This document shows, in pieces, positions 26,812 through 35,932 of a stretch of 64,000 bases of DNA. The stretch is from Rhodococcus jostii NBRC 16295. GTDB taxonomy: Bacteria; Actinomycetota; Actinomycetes; Mycobacteriales; Mycobacteriaceae. The notes under the pieces are model-generated. The model was given only the letters and a program-made list of their open reading frames with translations. It was not told the origin of the DNA and searched no databases. Where the stretch lies: positions 1 to 64,000 of the forward strand of contig NZ_BCWY01000055.1 of the NCBI RefSeq assembly GCF_001894825.1, read 5' to 3'. Both the position numbers and the translations under genes were made by a program. How positions within the stretch are numbered: position 1 is the stretch's first letter; the number at the start of each line of letters is the position of its first letter.

Positions 26812-27705
26812 TCATTTCGCGACGCTTTCGTCCGGCTGGTCGGGCCATCCTTGGTACGGCACCGCGCTCACTGCCACGTCGGCGCGAAGCTCGGCGGTCT
26901 GGTGGCGGGTCAGCTCGGCGGCGGCGGCGAGGAGGACGCGTGCGACGGGTGTGACGTTCTCCTTTTGTGCCAGCTCGGGACTGGCTGCGCCGAGTGCCGC
27001 GATGACCTTGCGCCGGGAGGTCCAGATTGGAACGGCCACGACTCCTGCGCTGTCGTCGGGGAGCACGCCGTAGGAGTATCCGGCCTCACGTTCGCGGCCC
27101 ACACGGAGGATGAACTCCTCGACGCGCTGGTTGTCCCGCGTGCCGTCGCCGAGGATCTGCCGGATGTCGTCGGCGGTGCTGCCGTAGAGAAGTGCCCGCC
27201 CTGTCTCGGTCGAAGCGACGGGATAGACCATGCCGATGCTGTCGATGATCGGGCGGACGTGAGCGGGCTGGTCGGACCACACGGTGACCGCACTCGCTCC
27301 CCGCCGCACGACGAGGAACACGCGGCTGCCGGTCAGGCTCACCACCCTGCGTACGACCGCCGAGCCGATGCGCATCAGGTGCTGGTCGCCGGCCCGCATT
27401 CCCAGGCTGTAGATGCCTGGACCCAACCGGTAGGTCCTGGTCTCCTCGTCCCGTTCGACGAAGCCCGCCTCGATGAGCACCTTCAGGGTCCGTGACACCT
27501 GCGATTTGTCCGCACCGAGATACTCCGCGATGCGATTGTTGCCCCAGCCTCGGACGTCCTCGCGCCATGTCCACTGTTGGAGAACTTGCAGGATCTCGAT
27601 CCCGCGACGCAGGGTGCTCAGATCCAGGTTGCGCTGGGAAGCGGAGGGCGGGGCTGCGCTCTCGGCATCGTGGAGGGGATGTGCGTGCTGGCCGGAATCG
27701 GTCAT
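26812..27705 (-). CDS. IclR-family transcriptional regulator
   Basis: From ATG 27705 the product is 297 residues. An extended N-terminus of 25 residues precedes the winged helix 'LRRGIEILQVLQQW' and 'NRIAEYLGADKSQVSRTLKV', and then comes the IclR effector domain with 'TGSRVFLVVRRGASAVTVWS' and 'PVASTETGRALLYGS'. IclR proteins control catabolic genes in response to small aromatic or keto acids. It is downstream of and co-directional with a broken DapA-family gene, and the benzoate transporter lies beyond, so it may have regulated these. Confidence 0.87.
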   Translation of the reverse strand: MTDSGQHAHPLHDAESAAPPSASQRNLDLSTLRRGIEILQVLQQWTWREDVRGWGNNRIAEYLGADKSQVSRTLKVLIEAGFVERDEETRTYRLGPGIYSLGMRAGDQHLMRIGSAVVRRVVSLTGSRVFLVVRRGASAVTVWSDQPAHVRPIIDSIGMVYPVASTETGRALLYGSTADDIRQILGDGTRDNQRVEEFILRVGREREAGYSYGVLPDDSAGVVAVPIWTSRRKVIAALGAASPELAQKENVTPVARVLLAAAAELTRHQTAELRADVAVSAVPYQGWPDQPDESVAK

Positions 27706-27859
27706 GGGTGGTACCTGCCTTTCAGGGCCGTCATGCACGTGGGCACGCGCGCTTCAGCGTCGCCGACGCGGTGGCCTGCGGTGCCCGCACCGCGGTTGGC
27801 CGGGGGGTGAGAGCCGCGATCATCACTTTGGGCGCGGAGGCCGAGGGCCCGGGCCGCGC

Positions 27860-28460
27860 GACCATGTTCGCCGGTTCGCCCGTCTGGTCACGGCCTTCGA
27901 GGTGCTCATGGCTGGCCTCCGGGCACACGTTGGCGAGCGCCGATGTGACGGTCTTGGCTCCGGCGGCGAGATAGGGTGCGGCGTTGTATTCACCGACCAC
28001 CCGGAAGTCGACTCGATCGCCCCACTGCGCTACGCGGCGCGCGAATTCCTCGGGTGAGGACAGTTCGTCCACGACGCCGCGGAATCCGTCGACGTCGACG
28101 AAGGCCTCGAGGTACGGCTCGTCCATGGCGAGCGACGTGCTGCTGTAAACCACCGCGTTGAGTCCGGATGCCTCGGTCATCGCGCGGACGTACTCGGCGA
28201 ATGCTGCCGGTGAGGGGCGGACGTAGCAGGGGGAATTGACCACGAGGCCGTCGCAACCGGCGGCCTTCGCCCGTTGCACCGCTTCCCGGGTCGCGAATCC
28301 CACCGCCTGGCACCGTGCCTTCGCCGTCGAGTCCTTCCACCGAGGATCGCATGAGTCGGTCGGACTCGCCAGGGGACAGCGCGTCGAACACACCCGGACC
28401 TCATCAGGCCGACGGTGTCCTGGTGCTCGCGGTAGTACCGCATCTGGCGCCGCACGGGGG
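27860..28460 (-). pseudogene. DapA/NAL-family aldolase gene, degraded
   Basis: Blocks of a dihydrodipicolinate-synthase-family aldolase/dehydratase appear in more than one frame. Near 28380-28300 one frame reads 'FDALSPGESDRLMRSSVEGL'. Then comes 'AVGFATREAVQRAKAAGCDG', 'LVVNSPCYVRPSPAAFAEYV' and 'VDFRVVGEYNAAPYLAAGA'. In the position of the family's Schiff-base lysine (VKDEL) it reads VVDEL. The N-terminal barrel strands are missing, and after 'VCPEASHEHLE' the frame turns to noise. Loss of the lysine plus truncation means no aldolase activity is expected. Confidence 0.7.
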
Positions 28461-28937
28461 TTCCCCTAACCCCAAACCAAACGCAACAGAAGAACATAAC
28501 CCGGCTCCGCCGTGTGCCTTTTCGGTCAGTCCGATCGTGCGGCCCACACGGCCAGGCTCACCGCACGCCGCCCGAGGAAGCGCGATGAGGCACCATCGGA
28601 CCCGGCCCCGGCGGCGCTCCACCCTGTCCTCTTCGCGAACTCTCTTGCGTATCATTCGGAGTTGGTTGGAGCGGATCCGCATCTCGATGGCCGCGATGAT
28701 GTCGGCCGGCTCGTCTTGCGGTTCGCTGTCACCCGGGTCGAGTCCCCGTGCCTCTACCGGGACGCGCTGTCACCGCGCACGTTCTCGCGTGCAGGGATAC
28801 GTGGCCACGTCGGAGGATCGGAAGTTCCCCGCGGCGCGGCGGGGCGGATTCGCCGCCGAGCTCGGATCCGGCTGGCGGAGTGAGCCGCCCCTGGGCACTT
28901 GCCCGCGCTGCATGGCCCGCGGCGCTGGTCCAGATTC
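28461..28937. other. Probable debris between broken aldolase and benE
   Basis: Several overlapping open frames occur but none shows a family block I trust. A minus-strand stretch near 28650 ('IAAIEMRIRSNQL') may be the relic of a helical protein. Confidence 0.3.
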
Positions 28938-30152
28938 TCAGGGAGTTCGCGACCGTGTGACTCCCCGCAGCACGACTCGGATCACCAGGCCCGCGGCCAG
29001 CGCCCAGAACGCCGACCCGACACCCAGGATGCTCACCCCCGAGGCGGCGATGAGGAAGGTGAGCACCGCGGCCTCCCGGTCGGACTCATCCGCGAGGGAA
29101 GCCGTTAGCGCGCCGCCGAGGGTGGTCAGTAGGGCCAGGCCGGCGACCGCCTCGACTATCCCGTGCGGGGCGACCGCGACGAGGGCGGCGACCGCGGTGG
29201 AGCACAGCGCGAGCACGAGGTAGGCGCAGCCGGCGGTGAACGCGGCCACCCAGCGCCGCTTCGGGTCGGGGTGCGCGGTCGGGGCTGCGGACAGCGCCGC
29301 GCTGATCGCGGCGAGGTTGATTGCATGCCCGCCCGCCGATGCCCCGACGACGGTCCCGATGCCGGTGATTGTCATCGCGGACCGCCATGGCACCCGGTAC
29401 CCGAAGGAGGCCATCACCGTGGTGCCCGGGATGTTCTGCGAGGCCATCGTCACGATGTAGAGCGGGACTGCGAGGCCGACCAGCGATTGCCAGGTCCAGT
29501 GTGGGGCCGTCAGTTCGAACCGCGGAAGCATTGCCCCGTCGAGGGTTCCGTCGCCGGTGGCCAGGCTGACGCTGATCACCAAGGCGGCGGACGCGAACGC
29601 CGCCGGGACCGCCCAGCGCTTGGAGTACCGCTGCAGCACCAGCCAGACCAGCACCACCGGGGCGACGGCCGCGGGGGAGTCGTGGAAGGCGGTGATCGGG
29701 GCGAGGCAGAGCGGCAGCAGTACCCCGGCGAGCATGGCCTGGGCGAGCGCGGCCGGGATCGCGGCGATCAACCGGCCGAGCGGAGGCCAGAGTCCGGTGA
29801 GGATCACCGCCATGCCGACCACCACGAAGGCGCCCACGGCGGCGGGCCAGCCGCCCGCTACCAGACCGGTGCCGGTCAGCAGGGCGGCGCCCGGGGTGGA
29901 CCAGGCGAGGGTGATGGGCATCCGGTGGCGGCGGGAGAGCCATAAGATGCCCAGGGCCTGGGTGACACACAGGGCCATCAGCCCGGAGGCTGCCTCAGCG
30001 GGGCTGGCCCCCACCGCGCGCAGGCCGGTGAGCACCACCGCGAATGAAGTCGTGAATCCGACCAGCGCGGTGACCACGCCGGCGCTAATCGGGAGCGCGA
30101 GGCCCGGATCGGTGCCGGTCGGTACGGGTTCGAGGGTTCGAGACAACGCCAT
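28938..30152 (-). CDS. benE: BenE-family benzoate:H+ symporter
   Basis: This 404-residue, eleven- to twelve-helix membrane protein of the BenE family imports benzoate or related aromatic acids with protons. Visible signatures are 'MPITLAWSTPGAALLTGTG' in the second or third helix, 'MASQNIPGTTVMASFGYRVP' and 'SAGGHAINLAAISAALSAAP'. The length equals the family norm (390 to 405). The start is ATG 30152. No ben catabolic genes are adjacent; the IclR gene and broken aldolase are the nearest co-directional genes, so the substrate may not be benzoate itself. Confidence 0.88.
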   Translation of the reverse strand: MALSRTLEPVPTGTDPGLALPISAGVVTALVGFTTSFAVVLTGLRAVGASPAEAASGLMALCVTQALGILWLSRRHRMPITLAWSTPGAALLTGTGLVAGGWPAAVGAFVVVGMAVILTGLWPPLGRLIAAIPAALAQAMLAGVLLPLCLAPITAFHDSPAAVAPVVLVWLVLQRYSKRWAVPAAFASAALVISVSLATGDGTLDGAMLPRFELTAPHWTWQSLVGLAVPLYIVTMASQNIPGTTVMASFGYRVPWRSAMTITGIGTVVGASAGGHAINLAAISAALSAAPTAHPDPKRRWVAAFTAGCAYLVLALCSTAVAALVAVAPHGIVEAVAGLALLTTLGGALTASLADESDREAAVLTFLIAASGVSILGVGSAFWALAAGLVIRVVLRGVTRSRTP

Positions 30153-30764
30153 GCTGCGGTCACACCCGGCCTGGGTGGCTCGTCGGACCCGGGCTGGAGA
30201 GGCGGGCCTTCTCGACAGGGGGCAGCCCGGTGGGGCCTATTGCCGTCGTTGCGGTCAACGTGTCACGTCCTTCTTTGATCGCGAGGATGGAGCCGGCCGA
30301 CTCACCCGTTCGATGTCCGGGCCCGGCTGGAGAGTGCCAGGCCAGACGGATGCCGTAACGGGGGCTTCATCAGCGGGGAACACCTCAAGGCCATCCGTAC
30401 GGATGGCCTCGACGTGGATCGGGGAAGAAACCTGGCTGTGGACAATTCCCACGGCGCGGCTCCGCGTCGGCCCGGGGGCCGTATGTCGTACCGATCGTTG
30501 CGTCGACCAACCCCCGATCCAACGACAGTTGCGATATGTGCAACCGTGTGGGCAGGTTGTCTGGCCGGGCGTAAGACACATTCGGGCTCTTCCGGGAGCT
30601 GCGACTGCAAGTAGTCGCACCCACCCTCGGTTCCGTCCGGGTTTGCCGGGGTTCCAGCGCCTTTCGGCTCTGATGCAAATAGCGCAACTCATCTTCTTGC
30701 GATGTGGCCGATGCCACACACTGACGTACGCGATCGAGAGTTTCGTTACCGGAATCGGAGTAAC
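30153..30764. other. Divergent promoter region between benE and the MHS transporter
   Basis: These 612 bases without a gene hold promoters for both divergent transporter genes. Features seen are the 7-bp inverted repeat at 30600-30619 and the CGGAG ribosome binding site just before 30765. Confidence 0.5.
30600..30619. promoter_or_regulatory. Inverted repeat TGCGACT-N6-AGTCGCA
   Basis: Perfect 7-bp arms with a six-base spacer lie 146 bases before the MHS transporter start. This is a good candidate operator for a dimeric regulator such as IclR or GntR. Confidence 0.4.
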
Positions 30765-32123
30765 ATGAAGATTCAACCTACAGAGCAGTACAGCCAATCA
30801 GGCGATCCCAGCGCCATGAACCGACGACGCGCCCTATGGGGAAGTTCTCTTGGGACCACACTGGAGTGGTACGACTTCTTCCTCTATGGCTCGATGGCCG
30901 TCATCGTATTCCCACACCTATTCTTCTCACAGCAGAGCGGGTTCGTCGGAACACTCCTTTCCGTTTCAACATTTGGCGCCGCGTTCGTAGTCCGGCCGCT
31001 CGGCGCCGTGATCTTTGGTGCATTGGGGGATCGGCGCGGGCGCAAGGAGGTTCTTGTTGCCACCATGGTTCTCATGGGTGCGGCGACTGCCCTCATCGGC
31101 GTCCTGCCAACCGATCAGCAAGTTGGAATGTGGGCACCATTCTTCCTCGTGGTCCTCCGTCTGCTGCAGGGTTTGTCGACGGGCGGGGAATGGGGCGGAG
31201 CCACGCTGATGGCGGTCGAGAACGCGAAAAAGTCGTCGACACGATCAGGCTCGCGCAGAGGGTTCTACGGCAGCCTGGTCATGGCGGCGTCTCCTGCGGG
31301 TCTGATCCTCTCCAACGTGTCGATTCTCATTCTCACCCGAATTGATAAGGACGCATTCCTGAGTTGGGGTTGGCGGATTCCGTTCCTCGTCGGTGGGTTG
31401 ATCGCCGTACTCGGCTTAATAATCCGACTGGGTGTCTCGGAAACGGATGAGTTCAAGACTCTCGCCAATCGTGGCAAGTTGAACGAGTCCCCAGTTTCGA
31501 CCGTGATCAGGAAGTTCCCACTGCGCCTCCTGAGAATCGCGTTCATCTACATGGGGCCGGGCGCAGCGTTCTACGCAATCATCATCTTCGGCCAAAAGTT
31601 TGCGGTGCAGCATGCCGGACTGACGACAGATCAGATGACCACCGTCGTAGTCATGTATGGCATCACGATGTTTGTGGGCACCCTGACGGCGGGGAACTAC
31701 GTCGACCGCATCGGTGCCGCGCGAATGGGTTTCTACGCCACCATCGCCATGTGCGTGATGACGCCGATCGCGATGGGCGTGCTGGCCTCAGGACAGTTTG
31801 GACCTATTGTTGTCGTGTACATGGTGATGGCGGTCCTTCAAGCGGTCGTATCGGCGCCGATGGCTTTGCTGTTCACGGATATGTTCGATGCGGATGTGCG
31901 ATACACCGGTGTATCGCTCGGATACCAACTCGGCACAGTTGTGGGCGGTGCGCTCCCACCGATCGTCGCTCTCTGGCTATTCGAGATCACCGGATCGGTC
32001 TGGGTGGTCTCCGGCTATCTCGTTGCTGCGCTGATTGTTTCGGCTATATGCGTGGTCGGCCTTATGTCTCGTTCGGCTGACGCCGAAATGAACTCCACCG
32101 CTGCGGTACCAACAAAGACGTAG
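30765..32123 (+). CDS. MFS transporter, metabolite:H+ symporter (MHS) family
   Basis: The 452-residue protein has twelve membrane helices and MHS signatures: 'GSSLGTTLEWYDFFLYGSMA' in helix one, 'GALGDRRGRKEVLVATMVLM' in the cytoplasmic loop between helices two and three, and 'LRLLQGLSTGGEWGGATLMA' in helix four. The family imports small organic acids or osmolytes (shikimate, dicarboxylates, proline/betaine). The start is ATG 30765 with CGGAG four bases upstream. It is alone on its strand; the next gene downstream is the dead sdaA on the other strand. Confidence 0.88.
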   Translation: MKIQPTEQYSQSGDPSAMNRRRALWGSSLGTTLEWYDFFLYGSMAVIVFPHLFFSQQSGFVGTLLSVSTFGAAFVVRPLGAVIFGALGDRRGRKEVLVATMVLMGAATALIGVLPTDQQVGMWAPFFLVVLRLLQGLSTGGEWGGATLMAVENAKKSSTRSGSRRGFYGSLVMAASPAGLILSNVSILILTRIDKDAFLSWGWRIPFLVGGLIAVLGLIIRLGVSETDEFKTLANRGKLNESPVSTVIRKFPLRLLRIAFIYMGPGAAFYAIIIFGQKFAVQHAGLTTDQMTTVVVMYGITMFVGTLTAGNYVDRIGAARMGFYATIAMCVMTPIAMGVLASGQFGPIVVVYMVMAVLQAVVSAPMALLFTDMFDADVRYTGVSLGYQLGTVVGGALPPIVALWLFEITGSVWVVSGYLVAALIVSAICVVGLMSRSADAEMNSTAAVPTKT

Positions 32124-32275
32124 CGCACGACAACGCCGTCGCGTCGGCGCTGATCATCGGAGCGGGTGAAGAGGGGCGGGTCTGTCTCGAGGCGGTGGTT
32201 CTGTGCACCGGGACTCGAGGCAGACTTGCATCGTGCCGGCGTCTGGCATGGCTGACATGCTCGAGAAATGTTCTC

Positions 32276-32300
32276 ATGCATCCGCCCTTAGCGGATGCAT
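32276..32300. repeat. 25-bp perfect hairpin
   Basis: Arms ATGCATCCGC and GCGGATGCAT flank CCTTA. It lies about 150 bases after the MHS transporter stop with no T run, so it is a weak terminator candidate or an operator-like palindrome. Confidence 0.5.
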
Positions 32301-32533
32301 GCCATCATGCGGTTGTGATGAGACAGATCTCACTGACCTTGCGTACCTGCCGGATGACAGATCCCGAAAACTATCGAGCCCGAGTTCTGTGGCATGGTCA
32401 CGGCGTGGGGGCGGGATTCTGGTCGATTCTGTCGCGCGCATACGCCCGCCATCTCGACTTACACGCCGTCCACGCGTGATCACCCGAAAGGCACATCAAC
32501 GGCTGGCAACGCGGATTCACCGCCGAGGTTGTG

Positions 32534-33640
32534 TCAGCGCTCAACCGACCGACGCCGTGACGGCGAGACCACCCGCATCGTCTCGATCACCTGGTCGAGG
32601 TCGACGCGGGGGAGCCCGTCCCCGCACAGCGCCATGCGTGCAGCGTTGATTGGTTTGCCGGCGTATTGCGCTGCGTTCGATGCGTGGAGGCTGCACGAGT
32701 CCGCCGATGGGACAATGGCGCGAGCAAGCACCGGATCGCTGTGTTGTCCGGGTCGATCGTGTCTCAAGGGGTCTAGTCTAGGCGTGGCGTAGCGGAGGAC
32801 GGCGGGGTGATACCGATGGATTCGTCCATCGGGGCGTGACCACCTGCGGTTTCCTCGTTCGCGGCGAGTGCCAGGAGATTCACCCAATCCTCAGCGAACG
32901 CGAGCACCAGGTCAGGAAACCGTCCAAGGACCTGCCGCGCTCCGGGCATGCCACCGTGGCGTCACCGATGCGGACACGGCGTTCGCAGACTGCATCCTCG
33001 GGTTGAGGCGCGAGCTCCTACCCGAGCACGGTCTCGTATATCGAGACCCGTAACGGCAGGGTCAGCGCATTCAGTTCGGCGGCAGCGCCTAATGACAACG
33101 GTGCGACTGGCGAACTGCTCCGGCGGTGTCGACAGCGTTTTCGGTAGCGTTTGACCACGAAGCCGCCAGCGGTCGAATAGCAGGTCTGCGTGCATCGTGC
33201 CGCGCCGTCCGCGGTCACGTCATGACGTGGGGAAGTCAGGTGAGGTTTCCGGATGCAGGACCAGCTCACCTGAGGTGAGAGGGATCTCAACGAGTCATGG
33301 CTTCACCGGCGGCGGGGGCGCCCCGCCGAGGCGGATGTCGTCGCCGGCCCGAATCTCGGAGAGGCGCGCCGCCGTATCCTCGATCTCAGCGGTTTAGGGG
33401 CGGTAGCCCTCGAGGCCGAGGAGGAACGCCGGGCATTGTGCCGTGCCCGGCGTCAGCTGCGGCGAGCAAGCCGAAGGGGTCCACCCGAAGGTCGCAGAAC
33501 CCCGGAAACACTTGCCTCGCTGCGCGGCGTAACGAACACCTGCAAGCCGTCCGCATGGGGCCGACCGTGTGCGAGTTCGACGGCCCAAGTCATGCGCCGC
33601 AACTCCCATTCCATCTTGATCTACCGGTCGCCCGATGGTG
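32534..33640 (-). pseudogene. sdaA: L-serine ammonia-lyase gene (sdaA), heavily decayed
   Basis: Reading the minus strand across frames recovers the gene order of L-serine dehydratase. 'SHTVGPMRTACR' (about 33570) is followed by 'LLGLEGYRP', then an in-frame TAA near 33399, then 'EIEDTAARLSEIRAGDDIRL', 'LTSGELVLHPE', 'CYSTAGGFVV' (about 33180) and finally 'KPINAARMALCGDGLPRVDL' with 'DQVIETMR' (about 32580). The iron-sulfur middle region is not recoverable, and the total is about 1.1 kb against a normal 1.38 kb. The enzyme deaminates serine to pyruvate with a 4Fe-4S cluster. No function can remain. Confidence 0.75.
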
Positions 33641-33773
33641 ATGAGCGCACTGGGCGGGGAATGCGGCTTCGGCGCGTGGCAATCGGAGTCGGACAGGTCG
33701 AGGTGTTACTGCCGCCAGGTGAGACGTCCTCCGGCCCTTTCGATGGCGGAGTCGGATAGAGGCAGCCGTGGCG

Positions 33774-34238
33774 TCATTGTCGCGCCTGGATCAATTCCAT
33801 CAGCATGCCGAGATCATTGTGACCTGCCAGCGACGAGATCGTAATGCCATCGGCGACACCCGCCGCTTGAATGTCGTCGAGCAGCCCTCGCAGCCCCGAT
33901 TCCGTCCCGATGTAGGTCAGCGAGCCGGTGTCCATCGGATGCTCGTCAGTCGCCAGCGCATTCACAGCCCTCCGGGCATCACGGGCCTCACGCTCGACCA
34001 GCACTGAAATGTCGACGATAACCGAGATGCTGTCGGGGTCTTTGCCACTGCACTCCATCTCGGAACGGTAGGTCTCTCGGATGGACTTGGCGTGGCGCAA
34101 GTCCGCCGCGCTGACTCGAATGGGTACCCGATCGCTGTTGGTCAGCTCATGCCATTCGGTTCCGGACAGATCCGGCACAGCTCGATCGATGAACAACCGC
34201 AACAAATCCCTGGGCCGAACCCGCGTATCGGTCTCCAT
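33774..34238 (-). CDS. Stand-alone C-terminal domain of an LLM-class flavin monooxygenase
   Basis: The 154-residue product starts at ATG 34238 behind a strong GAGGAG. Its second half ('SISVIVDISVLVEREARDAR', then 'TGSLTYIGTESGLRGLLDDI' and 'AAGVADGITISSLAGHNDLG') is the C-terminal part of luciferase-like flavin monooxygenases, where the barrel closes. The barrel's N-terminal strands and FMN-site residues are absent. It is either a remnant that acquired a new start or a small accessory protein. It is divergent from the flavin reductase gene. Confidence 0.5.
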   Translation of the reverse strand: METDTRVRPRDLLRLFIDRAVPDLSGTEWHELTNSDRVPIRVSAADLRHAKSIRETYRSEMECSGKDPDSISVIVDISVLVEREARDARRAVNALATDEHPMDTGSLTYIGTESGLRGLLDDIQAAGVADGITISSLAGHNDLGMLMELIQARQ

Positions 34239-34566
34239 CTGAGTCAACTCCTCTCCCGGAAAATGCGAATCCATTCCCCACACGTGCCGATTGCAGCAAG
34301 ATGACTCACCCACTCCCTCGGCTCCCTCCGCGCCGCGCTGCACCATGACACTCCGGGTGTGGCACGCGGACTGGTCGACTGGGGCGCACATACTCCATGA
34401 TTCGAGGTTGGACTCGCCACTGACAGGACCGTTGCGGTATTCGCCACGACATCCTCGACGGATACTCGGGCTGTTGCGCATGCCTCCACTTTGGTCGGCG
34501 AGCGCCGGTATCAACTCTAACGTCGTCGTACATCCAGTGCACTTCAACCCTGGAAGGGAGCGTGTC
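34239..34566. promoter_or_regulatory. Divergent control region of the flavin-dependent catabolic cluster
   Basis: These 328 bases lie between the minus-strand LLM-domain gene and the plus-strand flavin reductase, with no gene inside. Both flanking starts have good ribosome binding sites (GAGGAG and GGAAGGGA). Promoters for both directions must lie here. No obvious palindrome was found. Confidence 0.5.
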
Positions 34567-35130
34567 ATGACGACAACCACTGTGACAACAATGGATTCGT
34601 GCCTGGTTGCGGGAGAGAAAACTTCGCCAACCCTGCAACCCATTCACTCAGACCAGATACGAGGTCTGTACTCGAGCGTTCCCTCGGGTGTCGCTGCCGT
34701 CTGCGCGCTTATCGGCGGGCAGCCCGACGGGATGGCGGCGAGTTCGCTCGTGCCCGTCTCCCTCGACCCTCCACTCGTGTCCTTCTGTGTGCAGAACGGA
34801 TCTCGTACGTGGTCACGCGTGCGTACCGCCGCCCGGATCGGCGTGTCCGTCCTTGCCCGAGACCAGAGCGGTGCCTGCACCGCATTGGCCGCTCGTGAGG
34901 GTGACCGGTTCGCCGAGCTCGACTGGCACGCGCAGCACGGGGGCGGTGTGTTCATCACCGGTGCCGCGGCATACCTCGACTGTGTCGTCGAATCGGAAGT
35001 GCCCGGCGGGGACCACCGCATAGTTCTCTTGCGGGTCGTTGCGGGCGGAAGCACCGATTGTGCGCCGATCATCTTCCACAACAGCCGATTCGGATCGATT
35101 TCCGAGAACGATCCAACGGCCACGGAGTAA
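34567..35130 (+). CDS. Flavin reductase (DIM6/NTAB family, two-component monooxygenase reductase)
   Basis: The 187-residue protein has the split-barrel flavin reductase pattern 'YSSVPSGVAAVCALIGGQPD', 'GMAASSLVPVSLDPPLVSFC', 'GVSVLARDQSGACTALA' and a C-terminal 'DHRIVLLRVVAGG'. Such reductases use NAD(P)H to make FMNH2 for a separate monooxygenase. Here the LLM-class monooxygenase 2.3 kb downstream is the obvious client. GGAAGGGA precedes ATG 34567. It is the first gene of the catabolic cluster. Confidence 0.88.
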   Translation: MTTTTVTTMDSCLVAGEKTSPTLQPIHSDQIRGLYSSVPSGVAAVCALIGGQPDGMAASSLVPVSLDPPLVSFCVQNGSRTWSRVRTAARIGVSVLARDQSGACTALAAREGDRFAELDWHAQHGGGVFITGAAAYLDCVVESEVPGGDHRIVLLRVVAGGSTDCAPIIFHNSRFGSISENDPTATE

Positions 35131-35564
35131 AGAAGATGGCGGCGGCCTCTGGACGGAAGCCGACGCGACCGGCGAAGAACGGACGCGTCGTCCGAAACCG
35201 AAGAGCACCGCGGCGACCAAAACTTGCCAACAGGCCGCCGGCTGCCCGCGGATGCGGACAGATCCCGCTGGCGCGAACAGGCCACACGATTGGCCGGGCG
35301 ACGTCGTGAACGCAGATGCTGGACTGATGCAAGTCGCCGCGAAGAGCTCCCGAATCTTCGATGTGGACGGCCATGTGATCCATCAATGGCAGCTCAACGT
35401 CGTCTGCGTCGACGGACACCGTTCGAAGTCACCGGCCACCGCGTCGTCCACCACTTCGAAGGCGAACCCGGCGAAACCTTTGCCCTGGAGGATCCCAACC
35501 CAAGGTCTTCGAAGCCGTCGCGGGCAGTAGACGTGGCCCCCAAAACAACGGAGGGAGAAGGAAC
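35131..35564. other. Unresolved stretch inside the catabolic cluster
   Basis: I find no gene that I can defend. Two plus-strand frames each contain a plausible short block ('SSRIFDVDGHVIHQWQLNVV' near 35350 and 'PFEVTGHRVVHHFEGEPGET' near 35420), which could be one small frameshifted gene. GGAGGGAGAAGGA at the end is the ribosome binding site of the next gene. Confidence 0.35.
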
Positions 35565-35894
35565 GTGGACACCTATACCCGTGCCATGCTGCGTTTCGTG
35601 CAGGAATGGCATCCATACGGTGGTTGCGACGACCAGATCATGCCCGAATTCGGGATTACAGAGACCACATTCTACCAGCGCGTACTTGCGATACTGGAAC
35701 ATCGACGTCACCTTCAACTCGACGACAGCGAGCGCCTGGCTCTCCGCTCCTTCTGCATTACAAAGCTTCACGAGCGTGGACCGACCTATCGCACGGGGTT
35801 CTCAGATACCGGTGCCCAAGCCGAGGTGAAGTCGGTGCGTCCCGGAAACGCCGACGGACTCGGTCCGACGACGGACAACACCCGAATCCGTTGA
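35565..35894 (+). CDS. Small DUF3263-like protein
   Basis: GTG 35565, after a strong purine-rich site, opens 109 residues. Residues 5-70 read 'RAMLRFVQEWHPYGGCDDQI' and 'MPEFGITETTFYQRVLAILE', which has the helix pattern of the actinobacterial DUF3263 family (a small helix-turn-helix-like protein of unknown role). Residues 75-109 are unstructured. The stop overlaps an in-frame ATG (TGATG) of the next gene, suggesting coupled translation. A regulatory role in the cluster is possible but unproven. Confidence 0.6.
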   Translation: MDTYTRAMLRFVQEWHPYGGCDDQIMPEFGITETTFYQRVLAILEHRRHLQLDDSERLALRSFCITKLHERGPTYRTGFSDTGAQAEVKSVRPGNADGLGPTTDNTRIR

Positions 35895-35932
35895 TGCAAT
35901 GCACGACCCTCCGACTGAAAGGCCATCGGCGG

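Noticed and set aside
28725..28765. A GGGTCGAGTCCC motif resembling a tRNA T-arm
   Set aside because: No matching acceptor, D-arm or anticodon stem could be folded around it.
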